Positions 4,510-5,490 of a stretch of 5,490 nucleotides of DNA are shown here, in pieces. The first letter of the stretch is position 1; each line of letters starts with the position of its first letter. The notes below the pieces were generated by a model, which was not told the origin of the DNA, did no database searches, and was given only the letters and a program-made list of their open reading frames with translations. Both the position numbers and the translations under genes were made by a program. Source of the stretch: Bifidobacteriaceae bacterium (lineage in GTDB: Bacteria; Actinomycetota; Actinomycetes; Actinomycetales; WQXJ01); NCBI GenBank assembly GCA_031258055.1, contig JAIRNM010000334.1:1-5490 (forward strand). The letters run 5' to 3'.

Positions 4510-5490
4510 TGCGCGGTTATCTAAAGCGGTCCCGGCGCAAGGACGCGGGTATCACTATGGTGGCCGTCCTGGCTTCCTTCACCGTTCTGATTGTTGTGAT
4601 CTTGGGATCGCTCGCCTACCTGACCGCGTCGACCAAGTACTCGCGCTACGAACAGGACAACGACCTCGCCTTAGCGGCGGCCCAGTCCGGGCTGAACGAT
4701 TTGCTCAGCCGCTTGCGGGCCCAGCCCAATTATCTGAACGCAACCTACGTGCGGGAAAACCAGGACGACCCTAACGGCTATTGCAGAAGCAAGGCTACTG
4801 GCGGCCCCCTCTCGGAAGGCGACATTTACCATAATGTCTGCGAGGACTGGGAGGATGACATGGAGATTGTGCCGTGGGAGTATGGCCCCGCCAACGGCGG
4901 CAAGTATCAGGCCTTCCACTATGCCGTCACAAACTACGAGCCTATCCCCATGGTTAGCTGGGTGGTTTCGAGCGGTTACTCCGGCTCGGTGATCCGTTCA
5001 ATCAGGGCGCGCATTTCGCAGGACAGCACACCGATGTACCTCTACATGTCGGATTACGAGGTGGTCGACCCAACTGACTTCACGGCCTACCCGAACGGCG
5101 AGTCGTCAAAGGCTTGTGGGGAGGGCTTCCCGCCTGCTCCTGACGACCTTGGCTACGCCTGGCAGATCAAAGACCCAGCCTTGAATAAGCCCCAGCGCTA
5201 CTACCTGGATGCCTCCGGCTTCCTTCAGAAATGCGCCGAGCCGACATTCGAACTCTGGGACACTCTAGACGGGCCGGTCCACTCCAACGACACCATCAAG
5301 TCCAACGGCGCGCACTTCACCGGCGGTTTCACCACCGCCGACAAGGACTGCGAGCGGGCTAATCCACTTGACGGCGCCACCTGGGATGAATGCGTCGACG
5401 GACATGCCGATTTCGGCGCGGTGGCTCCCAAGTACCACGGACACCAAGAGATTCCGCTGGTGCCGGGCAAAGGAAACGCCGACGTCAACG
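4509..5490 (+). CDS. PilX/GspK-like large minor pilin-like protein (3' truncated by window)
   Basis: The frame is open from ATG 4509 to the window edge (327 codons), with the stop outside. It shares one base with the preceding TGA (TGATG) and has GGGAGAG (4496-4502) 6 nt upstream; an in-frame GTG at 4506 is a less likely start. A basic leader (MRGYLKRSRRKDAG) precedes ITMVA and the helix VLASFTVLIVVILGSLAYLT. A prepilin cut after Gly14 is plausible, but +5 is Ala19, not Glu, as in GspK and many PilX-type proteins. Residues 53-65 (LALAAAQSGLNDL) match the Ala-rich segment that follows the helix in PilX-like proteins. Later come SIRARISQDSTPMYLYMSDYEVVDP (residues 164-188 region) and FELWDTLDGPVHSNDTI (247-263 region); a GPVHSN-type motif recalls beta-rich surface proteins of the DUF4900 kind, stated from memory. 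It probably completes the V-W-X complex. Confidence 0.85.
   Translation, partial: MRGYLKRSRRKDAGITMVAVLASFTVLIVVILGSLAYLTASTKYSRYEQDNDLALAAAQSGLNDLLSRLRAQPNYLNATYVRENQDDPNGYCRSKATGGPLSEGDIYHNVCEDWEDDMEIVPWEYGPANGGKYQAFHYAVTNYEPIPMVSWVVSSGYSGSVIRSIRARISQDSTPMYLYMSDYEVVDPTDFTAYPNGESSKACGEGFPPAPDDLGYAWQIKDPALNKPQRYYLDASGFLQKCAEPTFELWDTLDGPVHSNDTIKSNGAHFTGGFTTADKDCERANPLDGATWDECVDGHADFGAVAPKYHGHQEIPLVPGKGNADVN

Noticed and set aside
1..5490. tRNA, rRNA, CRISPR array or transposase gene
   Set aside because: I saw no cloverleaf-like segment, no regularly spaced direct repeats, and no transposase or integrase motif in any frame.

Overview
The window is a stretch of a moderately GC-rich genome (about 60% by eye). 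It carries genes for prepilin-type proteins of a type IV pilus or related type II secretion-like filament, all on the + strand. The two small pilins have the N-terminal style common in Actinomycetota (…AAIAIP[IL]FL.QRAKA…). GTG starts, high GC at third codon positions, TAnnnT-type -10 boxes and one GlxR/CRP-like operator also fit an actinomycete. I cannot name a genus.

Layout. Positions 1-513 hold a possible tail of an upstream gene, an inverted pair of REP-like repeats (86-172), a conserved 48-nt element (227-274) and a promoter (388-417). Pilin 1 (514-1029) follows. Positions 1030-1908 are an 879-nt gap with a weak terminator-like repeat, several short inverted repeats, the second copy of the 48-nt element (1511-1558), a promoter overlapped by a CRP/GlxR-like site (1674-1703), and a long leader that can fold. 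Pilin 2 (1909-2421) is a paralogue of pilin 1. A perfect 19-bp hairpin (2503-2543) then separates the pilins from a three-gene operon with its own promoter (2547-2576). The operon encodes a PilV-like prepilin with Ig-like or carboxypeptidase-regulatory-like domains (2663-3763), a PilW/PulJ-like prepilin (3760-4509), and a PilX/GspK-like protein (4509 to the edge, incomplete). Its genes overlap by 4 nt and 1 nt.

How they work together. By family knowledge, the small pilins would form the filament shaft, while the V-W-X set would form a minor-pilin complex that primes assembly and sits at the tip, where the extra domains of the V-like protein could contact surfaces. The prepilin peptidase, ATPases and platform protein are not in the window.

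Most interesting signals. First, the same 48-nt non-coding element lies in front of each small pilin at almost the same distance from its promoter (185 and 187 nt), and a helix change is compensatory between copies. Second, all three transcription units share the promoter form TTGnGn-18 nt-TAG[AT]AT, but only pilin 2 has the CRP/GlxR-like site and the roughly 200-nt leader. This suggests that the two pilins are regulated differently.
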